Assembly (NCBI GenBank): GCA_013399305.1
Contig: VXAI01000028.1
Location: 6,339,086 to 6,403,085 of the forward strand
Length of the DNA: 64,000 nucleotides
Direction: 5' to 3'
Source: Rostratula benghalensis
Lineage: Eukaryota > Chordata > Aves > Charadriiformes > Rostratulidae
Positions 60,001-64,000 of the stretch are shown piece by piece (positions within the stretch are counted from its first letter, which is position 1; every line of letters begins with the position of its first letter). The notes under the pieces were generated by a model. It ran no database searches. It was not told the origin of the DNA and saw only the letters and a program-made list of their open reading frames with translations. Both the position numbers and the translations under genes were made by a program.

Positions 60001-63000
60001 AGCTCAGAGTAGGTGTAAATGAGGGAGGCGTGACTGTGAGATGATTTGGTCTGTTGGTATCCTTCTATGATCTACATGAAAACTGTTATGAAACTTTAGA
60101 GTTGAATTTATATTAAAAAGTGGGGCTGTGGATGTAAATCCAGAGAGTCTGTGAAGAAATCTAGGACCTGCGTATTCCTTTAATAGTCATCATACTATTT
60201 ATGGGTTCCCCTTGGGAAGACTCTGAGAGAGTAATAATTGCTCACTGTTTCTGTATAATAAAGGATGTTTTATCTCCTTTATACATTGTATATTGCGTCA
60301 TTGTAGAAAACGCTAGTATTTTAGATAGATCCATGGTAGTGAGGTTACAAAACTAATTAGCATGTGTTGATTTAATTGTTCTGGAGTGTGATAGGGGTTC
60401 AGATGGGAACTTCAGTCACTGCTGCTTGAAATTAGGTTAGACAACGTGCTTGTTCTGAAAAAGTACAAATTGCAAGACTGGATATTTAAGACCAAGATTT
60501 TCATTGTCTGGGGAGAGATAATGTTATTATGTAAAAGTGAATCTGCCAAGTGCTGAGTGTGCTACCATTGTGAAATGTGGAGGTGTTTTTTAATAGAGGA
60601 AGCATAAAACAAGAAGGGGTTTTTCAGGGTGGAGGTTGCTGAGAGTTGTGGACAATGGCTGAGGCAGTTTTGTTGTGTTCTGCCTTAATGATGCAGTGCA
60701 GGAAAGGTAGTGCTGCATCAGAGCTACTCTAATCATTCATCAGGGTCAGGAGAAGGATGTTCTCTGTAGTGGGAACATGCCGTGCCTGAGTTCCAAGGGG
60801 ATGTTACTGGCTGATACGTATGAGTGTTCATCCAGAATGAAGCTACATAAGAAACAGGAAGGAGGGTAAAAAATTTGCTGCTGCTAGGGCTTGAATTTCT
60901 GCTGAAAGGGATTTGAAGGACCATTTTATTGCACAAACATCTGTCTTCCCAGTGCAACTTGTTTACTTTAGTACACTGAAAAATACATATAAATAAAGAT
61001 GCTGGAGCAATATGTAGTTATTCCCTTTTTCTGAGGAATGCCAGACAGTGTGTAATTTTGAGGAAGGACCTTAGTTCTCATTACGTTTCATGAATTGGAA
61101 ATACAGGCACACAAAAATACCCGGTATGTGGTATCACACCTGCCACCTGCCCTGCTGCAGGCCCTTGGTGGTATTCATCATCACTAAGAACAAAAAACCT
61201 CACTTCCAATTATGTAAGTTCAAGTGAGGTAGCAATAGCTAAGGGAACTACACTGGAATAAATTTACATGGAGGAAAAACAGATGGTCAAAAAATACTGT
61301 ACTATTAGAATTTACAAAGTATTATTGAAGCTGGTACTTTAAAGTCTTTAGACCTAGGGGTCTAGAAAAAGGAAACTATGCTGGCTCTGACAAAAATTCT
61401 TCTGTGACCTTTAAGTCTCAGTGAACACACAAAAAAAGAAATAATGCAAAGACATTTGGATCACTCGGCTTTTAAAAGAGATTGGATGGTTATACCTATC
61501 CTTAAAAGATTCCCACTGATCTCTTGCCAAAAGTAAAACAGAGGATTTTGCACTCCTGTATTTTGAGGAAACGTAACTAGTAAAATAATGCTAGAGCTTG
61601 GCTCTCTTCAGAGTGTCCTATGGAGAGTGAGTGTGTCAAGTAAATGACACAGGAAACTAAGATGCTAATGTCTTGCTGCTATTTACAGAAGAAAGCATTC
61701 AGCAATTGTTTTCTCTTTGGTAGAATTTCTTCCAAGTCAGGAATTTTTTTTCTGAGAGACAAAATACTCCTTCCCAATATCTGAGTTCAAGGCTGTGATA
61801 TGAAGGCTTAGGCCAGTCCCAAACAGAGTGTTTGCCAGCTGATTTTGTGGGGTAATCTTTTTCACATTATATTACGACTTTTTCACTGCAGAAACAGAGC
61901 ATGTGAGTAGGGTGAGCTGAATACACTGAAGGGCCATGATGTTTTGCAGAGCTCCCCTTGTCTGTTGGTCTGCTCCTGTAAATGAACCTGGGTGCAGTGA
62001 ATTTCGGCACTGGTGTATTGTTTCTGTGTTAGTCAAGGTGTGGGGCTGGTTGGTTGTTCTTGAGATCTCTACATATGTTCTAGGGTAGGACAGGTAGTCA
62101 CACAGAATATTTTTTGGAGTGATGGACCACAAAGTGAGTCCTCCCACCAGAGGTCCTATAAAGGCTTGCAGAGCAGCATGCATGATAAGAGATGGGAGAC
62201 GTGGGATCAGACTTCCCCAGGAGGAGCAGGGGTTTGAACTCAGACATGGCTCTGACACATGGGAGCAGGGGACATCAGCAGACGTGCACCTGGGTGCTAT
62301 GTTGCCATGTCACTGGTTAATACTTCTCTCTAATGGCACTGTAAAGCAGCAGCATAGTAGTGTGTTTATAGGTAAAAGGCACATTAACCCCAGAGTTTAC
62401 TACCTGCCAGTGTCCTATTATCCAGCTGTGTTAACAACAGAAACACATGATAGAGTTGACTTAAACACCATCTGGGAGCTAGTGTCATGACCTCAAGACA
62501 GATACACAGGAGATTAAGCTTCCCTGGCCATAAGCAATATTCAACAGAATCCTAGTGAATAAGTTGCTAAAGTCCTTGTGGCATCTTAAAAATATATAAG
62601 GGAGGACAACTGGCAAAGTACAATGGGTCATGGACACAAGGCAGCCTTTCCTGCAACATGAAAGACTCTTAAAATCAATTAAAAAGGCTTTATAAGAATT
62701 TGTCGCATGTCAGAAAGGCTGGGCTGAAACCTATCAGGAAGCAAGTTGTAGGGCTCTGAGTCAGCTACATCCAAAGAATAATAATAGCATTTTGGAACTC
62801 TGGGGAAATAAAGGACTACAGTAATGCAGCCCCCAGAGGAATACAAAAAAGGGAGTGGAAGGAAGAAAATAAAAATACATTTACTAGTAGCTTGACACCC
62901 TTGTCTTGAGGGGTAATTCTTCCAGGCAGTGTCATGCAGATGATAAATTTATGCTTTGCAAATTATTCTGGAGACCATTATGCATTTAAAGAGAGATCCC

Positions 63001-64000
63001 ATTCCAGGCATTTCCTTCCACAGAAGGGCAGCTGGTGCAAATGAACAAAGCTTTGATTTTTTTTAGTGGAACCTGGAGAGCAATGGGAGCAAATGCTCAC
63101 TACACCACTTATTCAGCACAGTGCTTTCCCTGCTGCCAACATATCCATGTCTGTTTTTTTCTGAATTTTGGGGAAGGGGCTGAGCACTGGTGGGAAAAGA
63201 GATATCCTGAAGGTAAGGTTGTGTACACTTACGTCAGTCTGGAACACAGTTCTGCTTCTGTGAAACATTAGAAACATTTCTAATGTGACTTGAGGCAGGT
63301 TAATTGGTGCTCTCTGACCTACCCTAATGCCAAACAGCAGTGATAAAGCCACTTTCCTCACAAGGGTACTATAATGACTAATGCTTTTTGAAGTATTTAG
63401 ATATGATAAAGGTGAGGAGTAGCAAAGGACAATAGATGCTTGCTGGTTTGAAATGTATTGTGTACGGTCTGTAAAAGCTGTGGTAAATGAACTGTGGCAT
63501 ATAATAGAGAAGACCTGAGACTAGATCTTTTTCATTAGTAAAGTTATGTTTTTCTGGCATTTCTCCCCCCCCCGTCCTTCTAATATGCTGTTGTTATGGC
63601 AACGGTGTTTCTATGAAGAGATTCATATGAAATACTGAACCCTCCTTGTACTTTTACCTGTTTTGGCACTTTCAGGATACTTAAATGCATATGTCCTTGA
63701 GTTGTTTTTGTTTAACTGGAAGGTATTAAATCATAATCTTGAGCAGAACATCACTTTGCCAAAATCATCACACCTGCTGTTAAGTACTGCTGTTTAACAC
63801 AACCTATGTCAAAAAATGCAATATTGCATTTCCTTCACCATGTTGTAGAGTTGGACAGAGGCCTCCACAGCAACCTCCTTGCAGCTTTTAATAATCATGG
63901 ATGAGTGGAATAGCATCATTAAGTTCACATGTAACTTACTGCAAAGGATTGCATTTCATTTTACTTTTGCATACATTATTTATGTGCTCCTGTGTTCCTC
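57081..64000. other. Intergenic to the window end, no gene recognised
   Basis: About 6.9 kb of unique-looking DNA. The frames at 57856 (163 codons) and 62119 (123 codons) lack family similarity. PCSK2, the expected next gene, has no recognisable exon here. Confidence 0.45.
63265..63286. repeat. Perfect inverted repeat, 10-bp arms
   Basis: ACATTAGAAA and TTTCTAATGT are separated by CA. Confidence 0.75.

Noticed and set aside
62119..62490. tRNA-like SINE suggested by a ggtttgaactcagac stretch near 62230
   Set aside because: Only one B-box-like segment is present, with no A box at the proper distance and no tail.
12366..64000. PCSK2, the expected next gene downstream of OTOR
   Set aside because: I looked for its signal peptide, propeptide and subtilisin catalytic motifs and found none; it should lie beyond the window.
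1..64000. CRISPR arrays, operons, phage or other prokaryotic systems
   Set aside because: The DNA is vertebrate: spliced genes, CR1 and LTR elements. No regularly spaced direct repeats were seen.

Overview
This is vertebrate nuclear DNA, almost certainly from a bird. Two multi-exon, GT-AG spliced genes lie head to tail on the plus strand: SNRPB2 (U2 snRNP protein B'') and OTOR (otoraplin). The rest is AT-rich non-coding DNA carrying CR1 LINE 3' fragments, several with octamer-type ATTCTATG tails, and avian ERVL-like solo LTRs. CR1 as the dominant LINE together with this LTR class points to a bird, more likely a neoavian than chicken. I cannot name the species from the sequence alone. Layout: 1-6540 holds the 3' part of SNRPB2 (five coding exons, stop and poly(A) signal). 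The first coding exon, about 21 codons, lies upstream of the window. 6541-7900 is a short intergenic spacer. 7908-12365 is a complete OTOR gene with TATA-like and inverted CCAAT elements, four coding exons, stop and poly(A) signal. From 12366 to 64000 I find no convincing gene: it is a gene desert beyond OTOR. It contains one 340-bp CpG-island-like block next to an LTR promoter fragment, three further LTR insertions and eight recognisable CR1 pieces, along with G-quadruplex-capable tracts, a 20-bp tandem repeat and simple repeats. One further solo LTR sits inside SNRPB2 intron sequence with a perfect 5-bp target duplication. The two genes do unrelated jobs: pre-mRNA splicing in all cells, and a secreted SH3-like protein of the inner ear. 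They are adjacent by conserved synteny and are not an operon. Observations most worth a second look are the CpG island fused to an LTR U3 just downstream of OTOR, four related LTRs all in minus orientation, a tail-to-tail CR1 junction, a compact one-base-loop G4 motif, and a coding-like minus-strand pair of overlapping frames near 50.6 kb. I found no evidence of a new multi-gene system.
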